A stretch of 13,549 nt of DNA from Acidobacteriaceae bacterium (GTDB lineage: Bacteria; Acidobacteriota; Terriglobia; Terriglobales; Acidobacteriaceae): assembly GCA_003152795.1 (NCBI GenBank), contig PMBA01000434.1:7372-20920 (forward strand). The letters run 5' to 3'. The translations under genes were made by a program, and so were the position numbers. Every line of letters starts with the position of its first letter. Position 1 is the stretch's first letter. Below, piece by piece: positions 1 through 7,958 of the stretch. The notes beneath the pieces are model-generated. The model was not told the DNA's origin and did no database searches. It was given only the letters and a program-made list of their open reading frames with translations.

Positions 1-187
1 TTCCTTTGCGTTTCACAGGATGCAGCACCACCTCTGCATTCCTCACGGGCTTGCCATCGGAGTCGCGCACCACCACGAACAACAAGGTCGACATGGGACC
101 TTCATCATCCTGAGCCCAGGCGAACCCCGACGCGCCGAGCCCAAGCACGATCGCCGCCGCCAGCGCCATGAAACACTTTTTTCTCAT
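1..187 (-). CDS. Small secreted carboxypeptidase-regulatory-like protein, paralogue 2 (3' end cut by window edge)
   Basis: This gene enters from the left edge and only its first 62 residues are visible. They begin MRKKCFMALAAAIVLGLG and form a typical signal peptide with likely cleavage after AWA (about residue 25). A beta-rich segment follows with FVVVRDSDGKPVRNAEVVLH, the start of a carboxypeptidase-regulatory-like (Cna-B-like) beta-sandwich. The visible part is a close paralogue of the protein encoded just upstream (246-701): both share KKCF at the N-terminus, GPMS, FVVVRD, DGKPVRNA or NGKPVRNA, and VVLHPV. The start is the ATG at 187, with GAGG (194-197) six bases upstream. It lies 58 bases after the stop of its paralogue on the same strand, so it is a tandem duplicate probably in the same transcript. 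The domain is inferred from the paralogue. Nothing shows a catalytic function; a structural or binding role in the envelope is likely. Confidence 0.85.
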   Translation of the reverse strand, partial: MRKKCFMALAAAIVLGLGASGFAWAQDDEGPMSTLLFVVVRDSDGKPVRNAEVVLHPVKRKG

Positions 188-245
188 ATACCACCTCGCG
201 CGAAGCAATGCGTCGCGCCACGATTCAGCGGTCCCCGACCGCCGA

Positions 246-701
246 CTACTGCGGCTTCTGTTCCGCCGGCTTCTTGTCGTCCGGCGGCTTCGCGTCGCCG
301 TGATTTTCGTAAACCGAGTACTGTCCGCCGGGACGCTTCAGCTTCACCGTAATCTCCAATTCCGGCTTGTCGATCTGGTAGTCTTCCCCGAAAGTCTGGA
401 ACCCTGGCGCCAGCACCTGCACCCGCAGCGGGCCATACGGAATCCCGTCAATACTGGTTCGCCCTTCGTTGTCCGTCTTCAACTCCAATCCACCTTTTGC
501 CTGCTTTCCCTTCTTACCCACCGGATGCAGCACGACCGCCGCATTCCGCACTGGTTTCCCGTTGTAATCGCGCACCACCACAAACCGCAAATCCGACATT
601 GGACCATCGTCACCCTGTGCCGCAGCTGGCCCAACGAGGCCGACCCCAAGCAGGACGATTACAGCGCTCACCATCGAAAAACACTTCTTCATATCAGTCA
701 T
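246..701 (-). CDS. Small secreted carboxypeptidase-regulatory-like domain protein, paralogue 1
   Basis: This is a 151-residue protein with an N-terminal signal peptide (hydrophobic stretch about residues 10-27, cleavage probably after AAA-Q). One beta-sandwich domain follows (about residues 38-120) of the kind found in carboxypeptidase regulatory or Cna-B-like domains: FVVVRDYNGKPVRNAAVVLH, then DNEGRTSIDGIPYGPLRVQV, then a hydrophobic strand ITVKLKRPGG. The last 20 residues are a Pro/Lys/Glu-rich tail, perhaps a flexible linker. No catalytic residues are seen, so it probably binds or packs against another envelope component. The start may be ATG 701 or ATG 692; comparison with the paralogue at 1-187 (M followed directly by KKCF or RKKCF) favours 692, and neither has a strong ribosome-binding site. 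It follows the TlpA-like gene by 75 bases and precedes its paralogue by 58, suggesting one operon. Exact function unknown. Confidence 0.85.
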   Translation of the reverse strand: MTDMKKCFSMVSAVIVLLGVGLVGPAAAQGDDGPMSDLRFVVVRDYNGKPVRNAAVVLHPVGKKGKQAKGGLELKTDNEGRTSIDGIPYGPLRVQVLAPGFQTFGEDYQIDKPELEITVKLKRPGGQYSVYENHGDAKPPDDKKPAEQKPQ

Positions 702-776
702 TCTAGACTCAACTCGCCAACCGATCCCTAATCCCTCGCTGGCATAATCGCGCTGCTGCGCCCAATTGAGGAGTCC

Positions 777-1835
777 CTATTGCTTGGGATGCTCCACCGC
801 CTGCAAGTCTCGCGCGCGGGCTACCAACTTCTTCAGCTTGCCTTCAATCGATGCATCCCCGACATGCTGATCCTGCAACACTCCATCCGCGTCAACGGTG
901 AAGGTCTGAGGGATCGCGCGCACCGCGAACAACGTCGCGATGGGCCCCTTAAACCCGCCGTCGCGATATTGCCGCCAGGTCATCCCGTTATTCGCAACGA
1001 AGTCCTTCCATTTCTGTTCATCCTCGTCGAGGCTCACGCTCAGCACCACCAGCGGCTGGCCCTCGAATTTTTTCGCGATCTCCCGCATGTGGGGCAGGGC
1101 CTCCCGGCAAGGTTCGCACCAGGTGGCCCAGAAATCGATCAGCACCACCTTGCCTTTCAGTTCGTCCAGAGAGACACGTTGACCATCGGTTGTCATGATC
1201 GAAAACGGCGGCGCCATTCTGGCGCGTGCCAACTCCGGCTCGTTGATGTATCGCAAGGCGCGCTGTCGATTCGGATCGTCCTCGGGTCTCATCTTTACAA
1301 ATTGCTCGAACCGTTTCTTGGCCGCATCGTCTTGTTTCAGGTGCGCCAGGATCTGCCCATCGACATAAATCGCGTCGGGGAAATTTGGCGCCGCCGCAAG
1401 CGCCTTGGTCATTTCCTCGTGCGCCCGATCGAATGTCTCATCCTTGTGCTTTTCCAGTCCTTCGTCGCGCAGTACGATGCCGAGCTGATAGTGCGCGAAC
1501 GCCAGATTCTTAGCGCCCTGAGCTTCGCTTACGATCTCTTCCGCGGCGGTTTCAGCCGTCTTCCACTCCGCCAGTTCGATCCCGTACTTGATCATCTTCT
1601 TCTGGCATGCCAGGCAATGCCCGTCGTCCTGCTTATCCGCTTTCTTGAAGCTGTCGAGCGCGGAATCGGTCCTATGTTGCTTCAGGTAATCGAGGCCTTG
1701 CTTATAGGTTTTCTGAGCTTTCTCATTTGCCGGGCCCTCCGCGTCGTTCTGTGCGAGCGGAGAAATTGCTAGCGTGAATAGCGATGTGAGCAGTGACAGA
1801 ATCGCGATTACCCTCACTCCGACCGAACATCTCAT
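777..1835 (-). CDS. Secreted TPR protein with C-terminal TlpA/ResA-type thioredoxin domain
   Basis: This is a likely periplasmic thiol-disulfide oxidoreductase of 352 residues. It has a signal peptide (hydrophobic about residues 8-28, cleavage near PLAQ). A helical TPR-like region (about 38-195) includes YKQGLDYLKQHRTDSALDSF and, later, AHYQLGIVLRDEGL. The C-terminal TlpA/AhpC-TSA thioredoxin fold (about 206-340) carries the active site WCEPC (C240, C243) after LIDFWAT and the cis-proline loop AIPQTF (P309). A second CxxC, CLAC (C74, C77), sits in the TPR region and is unusual. The family usually reduces disulfides during cytochrome c maturation or oxidative protein quality control; the substrate here is unknown. 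An in-frame TTG at 1844 is an alternative start, but ATG 1835 gives the more normal signal peptide with GGAAGGA 11 bases upstream. It begins 28 bases after the kinase stop, so co-transcription with the kinase is likely. Confidence 0.9.
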   Translation of the reverse strand: MRCSVGVRVIAILSLLTSLFTLAISPLAQNDAEGPANEKAQKTYKQGLDYLKQHRTDSALDSFKKADKQDDGHCLACQKKMIKYGIELAEWKTAETAAEEIVSEAQGAKNLAFAHYQLGIVLRDEGLEKHKDETFDRAHEEMTKALAAAPNFPDAIYVDGQILAHLKQDDAAKKRFEQFVKMRPEDDPNRQRALRYINEPELARARMAPPFSIMTTDGQRVSLDELKGKVVLIDFWATWCEPCREALPHMREIAKKFEGQPLVVLSVSLDEDEQKWKDFVANNGMTWRQYRDGGFKGPIATLFAVRAIPQTFTVDADGVLQDQHVGDASIEGKLKKLVARARDLQAVEHPKQ

Positions 1836-1863
1836 AGGGATCAACGTCCTTCCCTGCCCGCTT

Positions 1864-4509
1864 CTACCTCATCCCCCGCACCACATACACTTGTGACAGC
1901 GTCTGCACGTAGAGATAAACATACGCGCCCCCTTCGCCCGACCGATAAGACCCGCCACCGCTCACCGCTCCGGCCGCCAAGGGTTCCCCTAAGGTCTTCC
2001 AGGGCTCCATGGTTCCGGTGACCGTATTCAGACGATAGACAGTTTGTGTCTTCTCGCGCTGCCGGGTGGAGATGACGTAGAGCGATGTTCCATCCGGCGA
2101 CCAGCCCCGCACGCGGTACGTCGCGTCCAACCCTGGAATCGGACGCAGGCCACTCCCATCCAGTGGCCAAATGCCGAACTTCCCGTCCGGGCCCCGCACC
2201 ACCGTACTGCGGCCGTCCGGCGAGGGCTCTACACCGCCGACGCCCTCTGGAGTAATCGGCTTCGAATTGCCATTGGTCAGTTCAATCAAGTAGTCGCGGG
2301 CTCCGTGTCCGGCCTCGATGCCGCTCGCCAGCAATTGCCTGTTGCCAGACAGCCACCGCACTCTCTGGTAGCTAACGTTGTCGTGGGTCAACTGCTTCGC
2401 TTCGCCTGCTCCGGTCGGCACCAGGCTGAGGGGCCCACCCTTCGCCGGCTGCGTGATCACCCACTTGGCATCGGGCGAGACCGCCAAGCTAACTCCCTCG
2501 CCAATCCGCACCGGAGGCGAGCCGTCGGTATCGCGCAGAAACACCGTGTAATTCGGGCCGCCGCCATCGCCTTCCTCATCGAACAAGACTTTACGGCCAT
2601 CCGGGGTCAGATCGCTCAGAATCGACCACCCGAACCAACCCAGTTCACGCTCGTCTTTTCCACCCGGCGGCAGGCCGCGAATGCCGATGCGCCGGTGATG
2701 AGTCACGGCCAGCGCCAATCCGTTCCGCACTTCCTGGAGCCACATTCCTCCGGGAACGTTCGTGATGGTTCGCAGTTTGCCGGATAGCGTTACGGCATGC
2801 GGGTTTCCGGCGTTGCCGCTGTTGGAAGCAGTGAACCAGATTTCATCCCCCGCCGGCGACCAGGAGACCCCCTGCAAAGTGGTCCAACCCGAAGAAAGAA
2901 TCTTCTCCTTGTTATTTTCTTTGCCATCGGAGCCAATCACGGCCAGCGTTCCCTCGTCGTCACCCGTCGGGTTCTGATGATCGGCAAACGCGATCCACTT
3001 CCCGTCCGGGGATATCTTCGGATGGCTGATCCAATTAATGCCGTCGAACAGAACCCTCCCAATCGGATACTCCAAACGCCAGTGTCCGTTCTCCGGCAGA
3101 TAACGAACGACGGCCATATTCTCGCCGTCCGCGGCCCAGTCCGCGTCCTGGACATTGTCCAGCACTTCGCGCGGCGCTCCTCCGCTCAATGGAACCCGCG
3201 CCAGCGTGCCGGTCCGCGCATAACCGCCCAGGTTCGCGGAGTTCAGCCGCACCGCCAGCTCTCCACTCTTTGAGATTGACAGTATTTCCGCGTCTTTCAC
3301 TCCCAGTTCGCGCGCGCCATGGTCATCGGCTCGCCCGATGTATAACTGGTTTTCGCCTCCATCCCACGAGGCGCTATAGACAATACTGCCGTCCGGCGTG
3401 AAGCGCGCATTGCCAATCGCACCCGTGCGGAATGTAATTGGCTGGTACTCTGCCAGGTGTGCGCGGCTGCTGCTTCGGCCCAACCACCAGCCCATCGCCA
3501 TCGTCAATGCCGCCAGTCCCAGCGCAACGGCCAGTCCGAGTGGTTTGCGGCGCGGCGCAACTACTCTTTGTTGCGTGATCGCCGTCTCTGAAATCGGTGA
3601 CTCCGCCAGCGCGCCCGTTCTTCCCGCCACCGAACCTTGCGCCGAGGTTACCGCGGAACTATCCGTCAGCGCTTCCAGATTGAACGCCAGATCTCCCGTC
3701 GATTGAAAACGCTGCGCCGGACTTTTCTCCAGACAATGGCGCACGATCCGCTCCAGTGCCGGCGGAACATTGCGCGCCGTTTCCGAAAGCTCGGCCGGTT
3801 CTTCCTTCAGAATCGCGCTCATGGTATCCGCGGGAGTTTCTCCCCGAAAGGCGCGCTGCCCGGAAAGCATTTCGTAGAGAATCGACCCAAACGAAAAAAT
3901 ATCGGAGCGATGGTCCGCCGCCTTTCCCCGCACCTGCTCCGGCGACATGTAGCCCGCGGTTCCCATCACCTGGCCGGGTTCGGTATTCACCTGTACGGTG
4001 GCCGCATCTGCGCCGGCATCCGTTTCCGGACGCGTCAGTTTGGCCAGGCCGAAGTCGAGAATCTTCACCCGGTCGTCATTGGTCAAAAACAAATTTTCCG
4101 GCTTCAGGTCGCGATGCACGATTCCCTTTTCGTGCGCCGCCGCCAGTCCCCGCGCCACCTGCAACGCGTAGTCAATCGCCTTGCGGCCGGAAAGCGGACC
4201 GCTCCGGATGCGGTCCCGCAAAGTCTGCCCTTCGAGCAACTCAGAGACAATATAAGGAGCGCCACGCTCCTCCCCAATATCGAAAATCGAAAGAATGTTC
4301 GGATGATTCAGGGCTGCAGCCGCTCGCGCCTCCTGCATAAATCGCTTTAGCCGGTCGGCATCGGCCGAGTACGAAGCCGGCAGAACCTTGATCGCCACAA
4401 CCCGATTCAGCCGGGAATCCCACCCCCGATACACTTCGCCCATGCCTCCGGATCCCAGGAGGGACTGGATGTCGTAGGGGCCCAATTTTGTGCCGGATGC
4501 GAGGGTCAT
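1864..4509 (-). CDS. Receptor-like Ser/Thr protein kinase with C-terminal TolB/WD40-like beta-propeller
   Basis: This is an 881-residue Hanks-type kinase. The kinase domain (about residues 12-280) has the glycine loop [11 protein letters not shown] (19-29), VAIK with K41, E60 of helix C, the catalytic loop HRDLKPEN (132-139, D134), DFG (152-154) and SPE in place of APE (189-191). One transmembrane segment lies at about 323-344, after an Arg/Lys pair. The rest (about 355-881) is a propeller of repeated SPDG/TPDG blades: FTPDGS, ISPDGK, LTPDGR, VSPDAK, PSPDGR, WSPDGT. The known arrangement places the kinase inside and the propeller outside, where it may sense a ligand or protein; that is inference. 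The protein ends with a strand [19 protein letters not shown] that matches the kinase relic at 11182-11322. The start ATG 4509 gives the common [12 protein letters not shown] beginning; no strong ribosome-binding site is seen. The gene is 56 bases downstream of ftcD and 28 bases before the thioredoxin gene. Confidence 0.95.
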   Translation of the reverse strand: MTLASGTKLGPYDIQSLLGSGGMGEVYRGWDSRLNRVVAIKVLPASYSADADRLKRFMQEARAAAALNHPNILSIFDIGEERGAPYIVSELLEGQTLRDRIRSGPLSGRKAIDYALQVARGLAAAHEKGIVHRDLKPENLFLTNDDRVKILDFGLAKLTRPETDAGADAATVQVNTEPGQVMGTAGYMSPEQVRGKAADHRSDIFSFGSILYEMLSGQRAFRGETPADTMSAILKEEPAELSETARNVPPALERIVRHCLEKSPAQRFQSTGDLAFNLEALTDSSAVTSAQGSVAGRTGALAESPISETAITQQRVVAPRRKPLGLAVALGLAALTMAMGWWLGRSSSRAHLAEYQPITFRTGAIGNARFTPDGSIVYSASWDGGENQLYIGRADDHGARELGVKDAEILSISKSGELAVRLNSANLGGYARTGTLARVPLSGGAPREVLDNVQDADWAADGENMAVVRYLPENGHWRLEYPIGRVLFDGINWISHPKISPDGKWIAFADHQNPTGDDEGTLAVIGSDGKENNKEKILSSGWTTLQGVSWSPAGDEIWFTASNSGNAGNPHAVTLSGKLRTITNVPGGMWLQEVRNGLALAVTHHRRIGIRGLPPGGKDERELGWFGWSILSDLTPDGRKVLFDEEGDGGGPNYTVFLRDTDGSPPVRIGEGVSLAVSPDAKWVITQPAKGGPLSLVPTGAGEAKQLTHDNVSYQRVRWLSGNRQLLASGIEAGHGARDYLIELTNGNSKPITPEGVGGVEPSPDGRSTVVRGPDGKFGIWPLDGSGLRPIPGLDATYRVRGWSPDGTSLYVISTRQREKTQTVYRLNTVTGTMEPWKTLGEPLAAGAVSGGGSYRSGEGGAYVYLYVQTLSQVYVVRGMR

Positions 4510-4565
4510 CTGAAGCTGTGGATTATATCGGACTTGATGTAATGGCGGGATTTATGAGACCAGTT

Positions 4566-6056
4566 CTAGCCTGTCAGGGCCGCGGCGCGCTTCCGCGTAT
4601 CGGTCACAAATGCCTCGTCCTTTGGCGAATCGTTCTTCAGCGCATCAAGGTTGATCTCGACGTTGGCAAGCGCGCCTTCGAGGGCAGCTTTTGCCAGGGC
4701 GATCGAGGTGGTTAGATCCGACTTCATATTTGGATTGGTGATTGGCTTCAGCGTAGCCGCAATCTGCGCGACCTCAACAACTTTTTCGGCGACGCCCAGC
4801 GGGACGCTGGTCGCTTGCTTGAGCGCCGAGGGAATTGCGTCGTCGCCATTGGCAGGCTCTTTGGCTGACTTGTAGGCCTTCATGACGACGTTGTAAGACT
4901 CAGCGTCAGCATCGATTGCAGCCTTGAGTTCTTCACGAAGCTGGCCGAGTCTGGCAATCGCTTCGCTTAGCTGAGCCTCGTATTGTATGTATGCTTTCTT
5001 GCCCCGCGACATGGACGCAACCATGCTTGCGAGTCCGGCGGCCATGGCCCCGCTGGCGGCGGCGGCGCTGCCTCCTCCGGGAGTAGCGGTGGGCGCAGCC
5101 AGTTGTTCGATGAAGGGCTCGACTCCGGCGCGCAGGCCGCCGACAGCCATTTTGCCTCCCATGATTGCGGCCAGGCGGTTTTCGAGGATTAACGAGGAAT
5201 CGAAATTCTCCACCTGGAGGAACCATTCCGCGGCTTGCTCCAACGCTTTCTTGGGAATCAATCCGACGATCTCGCTGGAGAGTGGGGTGACGCCGTAGCG
5301 GGCCGCTTCGCGTTTGACGAATTCGAAGACGCGGTGGACAGGAGTCTGCTCGAAGTCGGTGAGGTTCATCGAGACCTGGGCCAGGCCGCGCACCAGAAAT
5401 CCGGCGGCTTTGACGTAGCGCAGGCCACCACTTGAAAAGCGCACGGCTTTGGCAATCTTCTTGGCTATATCTACGTCGGGGGTATTCAGGAAAACGTTGT
5501 AAGCCACCAGGGCCTTGCGCGCTCCGACTACGGTCGCGCCCGCCGTAGGATGGACGCGGGCTTCGCCGAAATCGGGCTTGCGGGCGGGATTGGAAGCAAT
5601 GTCGGCACGGATGCCTTCGAATTGACCGCGGCGGATATTCTCCAGATTCTGGCGTTCGGGCGTGGCCGCGGCGGCTTCATAAAGGTAAACCGGGATCTGG
5701 AAGCGTTTCCATATCTCGGCTCCCACGTGGCGCGCCATGGCGACGCAGTCTTCGATGGTGACGCCGTCAATCGGGATAAAGGGCACGACGTCAGCCGCGC
5801 CCATGCGCGGATGCGCGCCCTGGTGTTTGGTGAGATCGATCAATTCGGAGGATTTACCGACTCCCCGGATGGCGGCTTCCTGGATGGCATCGCGGTCGCC
5901 GACAAGCGTGATGACGCAGCGGTTGTGGTCGGAATCCATCTCCTGATCCAAGAGATAAACTCCGGGACCTTTCATGGCATCGATGATGGCATCCACTTTG
6001 GCCTTATCGCGGCCTTCGGAAAAATTAGGAACGCATTCGACAAGAGTGCTGGGCAT
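4566..6056 (-). CDS. ftcD: Bifunctional glutamate formimidoyltransferase / formimidoyltetrahydrofolate cyclodeaminase
   Basis: This cytoplasmic enzyme moves the formimino group from N-formimino-L-glutamate (a histidine breakdown product) to tetrahydrofolate and then releases ammonia to give methenyl-THF. The 496-residue protein has an N-terminal transferase subdomain starting LVECVPNFSEGRD (5-17) with the catalytic-site histidine in GAHPRMGA (H82, the same number as in the characterised mammalian enzyme). The transferase C-subdomain (about 165-300) contains EARVHPTAGATVVGARKALV. The cyclodeaminase domain (about 303-490) contains PTATPGGGSAAAASGAMAAG and SDLTTSIALAKAALEGALAN. ATG 6056 is chosen because the family begins here; an upstream in-frame TTG (6116) would add 20 residues without family resemblance. 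No hutH, hutU or hutI lies in the window, so other histidine-degradation genes must be elsewhere or the enzyme serves folate one-carbon supply. Its place between a fucosidase and a kinase looks incidental. Confidence 0.96.
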   Translation of the reverse strand: MPSTLVECVPNFSEGRDKAKVDAIIDAMKGPGVYLLDQEMDSDHNRCVITLVGDRDAIQEAAIRGVGKSSELIDLTKHQGAHPRMGAADVVPFIPIDGVTIEDCVAMARHVGAEIWKRFQIPVYLYEAAAATPERQNLENIRRGQFEGIRADIASNPARKPDFGEARVHPTAGATVVGARKALVAYNVFLNTPDVDIAKKIAKAVRFSSGGLRYVKAAGFLVRGLAQVSMNLTDFEQTPVHRVFEFVKREAARYGVTPLSSEIVGLIPKKALEQAAEWFLQVENFDSSLILENRLAAIMGGKMAVGGLRAGVEPFIEQLAAPTATPGGGSAAAASGAMAAGLASMVASMSRGKKAYIQYEAQLSEAIARLGQLREELKAAIDADAESYNVVMKAYKSAKEPANGDDAIPSALKQATSVPLGVAEKVVEVAQIAATLKPITNPNMKSDLTTSIALAKAALEGALANVEINLDALKNDSPKDEAFVTDTRKRAAALTG

Positions 6057-6124
6057 GGCCAGAAGGATAACGGGCGGTGGATGGGTCAGGCAACTGGTTG
6101 GGCGATATGTCGCCAATGCTACCG

Positions 6125-7768
6125 CTAATGCAAGCCGCGGCCAAACGTCATACGAAGCACATAGGCATATTTAGCCGGAGCCTGGGCAGGAAGTTGCAGG
6201 TGCAGGCCGTCGGCCCGCTGTTCGAATCGGAGTTTTGCATCACTGCCTATCAGGGCGACCGATTGCACGGGTTCGCCACCTGCCGTCTGCGCGAGCGAGT
6301 GAATTACGGCCTCTCCATTTGTCGGCCACGCAAGTCCGATTGCGTAAAGTACATCGGCCTTGGTTGTAAAACGGAAATCCTCGGCTGTGTAGTTAGCGAT
6401 TTCGGAGTCATGAAACGATCCCGACGCCACCTTCGTGGGACCCTCGCCATAAACCCTCCACGGACGAGTACCGTAGATCGCGTCTCCGTTGATGGTCAGC
6501 CAGGCACCGACATCAAGCAGCACCCGCTGCACCGGTTCAGGGATTGTGCCATCCGAGCGCGGCCCGATGTTCAACAACAAGTTGCCGTTCTTGCTGACGA
6601 TATCGATGAGTTGATCGAGCACAAATTCCGGTGACTTGAAAGTGTCGTCCTTGATGTAGCCCCATGACTTGTTGCTCACGGACGTATCGGTCTGCCAAGG
6701 CAGAGGGCGAATCTCGCCGAGTTGGCCGCGTTCGATATCGAGGACAGCAGAGTGCTCCTGCATGGCGTAATCCTTGTAGTTGATGACTCCGACATGATCG
6801 CCATATTTCCGGGAGCTGTTGTAATAGAACGCAGCGAAGCGGGCGAGATCGCGCCGGATCGACGCCTGCCCGATCCACCAGTCGAAGTACACGATGTCAG
6901 GATGATACTTCTGAACCAGTTCCGCGGATCGCGCCAGCCAGTCGTTGGTCCACGCGGATGAGACGTACGTGAAATCGTTGCCCACGGGCGTCCCCCACTG
7001 GATCACGCCGGTTTGTGCTGGACCATAGAAGGCGGCGTATTGCGGGTCATTCACGTCAGACTGGATCTTGCGGCCCGCGCCCATGAAGAAATCGTGTTCC
7101 ACTCGATGCGAAGACACTCCAAAATGCAGACCTTCCGCCCGCACGGCTTTGGCCAGATCCCCGATGACATCGCGATGCGGCCCCATTTTGGCTGCGGTCC
7201 AGTCGCTCAACCCACTGTCGTACATGGCAAAACCATCGTGATGCTCCGCGACGGGCACGACGTACTTCGCTCCCGCCTTCTTGAATAACTCGGCCCATGC
7301 AGCAGGATCGTAACGCTCTGCCTTGAACATGGGGACGAAGTCCTTATAGCCAAACTTGTCCTGGGGACCATAAGTGGCAATGTGGTGCTTGTAGGCGTCG
7401 GATCCCGGCTCATACATATTTCGCGGATACCATTCGTTGCTGAAGGCAGGGACCGAATAGACGCCCCAATGAATAAAAATGCCGAATTTTGCATCCTTGT
7501 ACCAATCAGGTACTTCGTATCTTTGAAGTGATTCCCAGTCCGGCTGGAACGGGCCCTGGCGATTCACATCATCGACTTCTTTCAGAAGTGCGGCGCGTTC
7601 AGCGTCATACTTGCCGCTGGCCTTCTGCCATATCTGATCAATGGTAGCTGGATCTTCCGAGGCAGTAGGAGTCGTGGCGCTCTGGGCATGCAGACGGGGA
7701 AAAGCGGACAGCAACAAGACAATAGCGCCGAGCCAACGAGCCGATAAACGTAAACGATGCGACAACAT
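6125..7768 (-). CDS. Secreted GH29 alpha-L-fucosidase
   Basis: This is a 547-residue exported enzyme expected to hydrolyse terminal alpha-L-fucose from glycans, by retention of configuration. A signal peptide covers about residues 1-28 (hydrophobic LGAIVLLLSAF, cleavage after LHA). The GH29 catalytic barrel (about 85-430) has the family signatures FGIFIHWGVYSVP (H100, W101), NEWYPRNMY, AEHHDGFAMYDS (H176, H177, D178) and the nucleophile block YFDWWIG (D296). Later conserved stretches are SWGY and NGNLLLNIGPRSDG. E346 in DIERG is a possible acid/base, but that residue varies in GH29 and is not assigned. A C-terminal beta-sandwich (about 440-547) completes the fold. GGAG lies seven bases before ATG 7768. 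The gene is divergent from the acetylesterase at 7959, and the shared spacer suggests joint control. Substrate is inferred: fucosylated plant or microbial polysaccharides. Confidence 0.94.
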   Translation of the reverse strand: MLSHRLRLSARWLGAIVLLLSAFPRLHAQSATTPTASEDPATIDQIWQKASGKYDAERAALLKEVDDVNRQGPFQPDWESLQRYEVPDWYKDAKFGIFIHWGVYSVPAFSNEWYPRNMYEPGSDAYKHHIATYGPQDKFGYKDFVPMFKAERYDPAAWAELFKKAGAKYVVPVAEHHDGFAMYDSGLSDWTAAKMGPHRDVIGDLAKAVRAEGLHFGVSSHRVEHDFFMGAGRKIQSDVNDPQYAAFYGPAQTGVIQWGTPVGNDFTYVSSAWTNDWLARSAELVQKYHPDIVYFDWWIGQASIRRDLARFAAFYYNSSRKYGDHVGVINYKDYAMQEHSAVLDIERGQLGEIRPLPWQTDTSVSNKSWGYIKDDTFKSPEFVLDQLIDIVSKNGNLLLNIGPRSDGTIPEPVQRVLLDVGAWLTINGDAIYGTRPWRVYGEGPTKVASGSFHDSEIANYTAEDFRFTTKADVLYAIGLAWPTNGEAVIHSLAQTAGGEPVQSVALIGSDAKLRFEQRADGLHLQLPAQAPAKYAYVLRMTFGRGLH

Positions 7769-7958
7769 CCTATCGCTCCATTAACCGCGAGATTGAATTT
7801 ATAGCGCGTCGGTCAACCCAGCGCCGTATCCCTAAACCGGCATTTTCCAAAACAAAGGGGCCGGACTTAGCATCTCAGGTTAAACTCAACCAGTATAAAG
7901 ATTTCAATCAGAATCTTTGCTTCCAGACAAGTTGCCAGTAGTCAAGGTCCTCCCACTC
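7769..7958. promoter_or_regulatory. Divergent promoter region between fucosidase and acetylesterase genes
   Basis: These 190 bases separate two divergently transcribed carbohydrate genes and should hold both promoters. On the plus strand TATAAA (7894-7899) is a fair -10 candidate, but no clear -35 lies at the right spacing. On the minus strand TATAAAT also occurs (about 7797-7803) with TTGACC only seven bases upstream, too close for a sigma-70 pair. The region is visibly more AT-rich than its flanks around 7845-7920. No riboswitch fold was recognised. Confidence 0.5.
7897..7918. repeat. Inverted repeat, possible operator, AAAGATT-N8-AATCTTT
   Basis: There are two perfect seven-base arms, AAAGATT (7897-7903) and AATCTTT (7912-7918), with an eight-base spacer. 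The repeat overlaps and follows the TATAAA candidate -10 box and lies about 40 bases before the acetylesterase ATG. This is a position suited to a repressor site or a 5'-leader hairpin. No regulator gene is next to it, so the binding protein is unknown. Confidence 0.35.

Noticed and set aside
1596..1620. CLAC motif in the TPR-thioredoxin protein as a cytochrome c haem site
   Set aside because: Haem attachment needs a histidine right after the second cysteine; here glutamine follows.
780..1772. Long open frame of 330 codons on the plus strand
   Set aside because: It is antisense to the clearly recognisable TPR-thioredoxin gene and shows no domain of its own. Long antisense frames are common in GC-rich DNA.
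6057..6116. FtcD extended to an upstream TTG start
   Set aside because: The added 20 residues show no family similarity, while ATG 6056 begins exactly where the FtcD family begins.
7792..7815. Minus-strand TTGACC and TATAAAT as a sigma-70 promoter of the fucosidase
   Set aside because: The two boxes are only seven bases apart; a 16-18 base spacing is needed.
7917..7958. Acetylesterase start at TTG 7917
   Set aside because: This start codon overlaps the inverted repeat and would place 14 odd residues before a complete signal peptide starting at ATG 7959.
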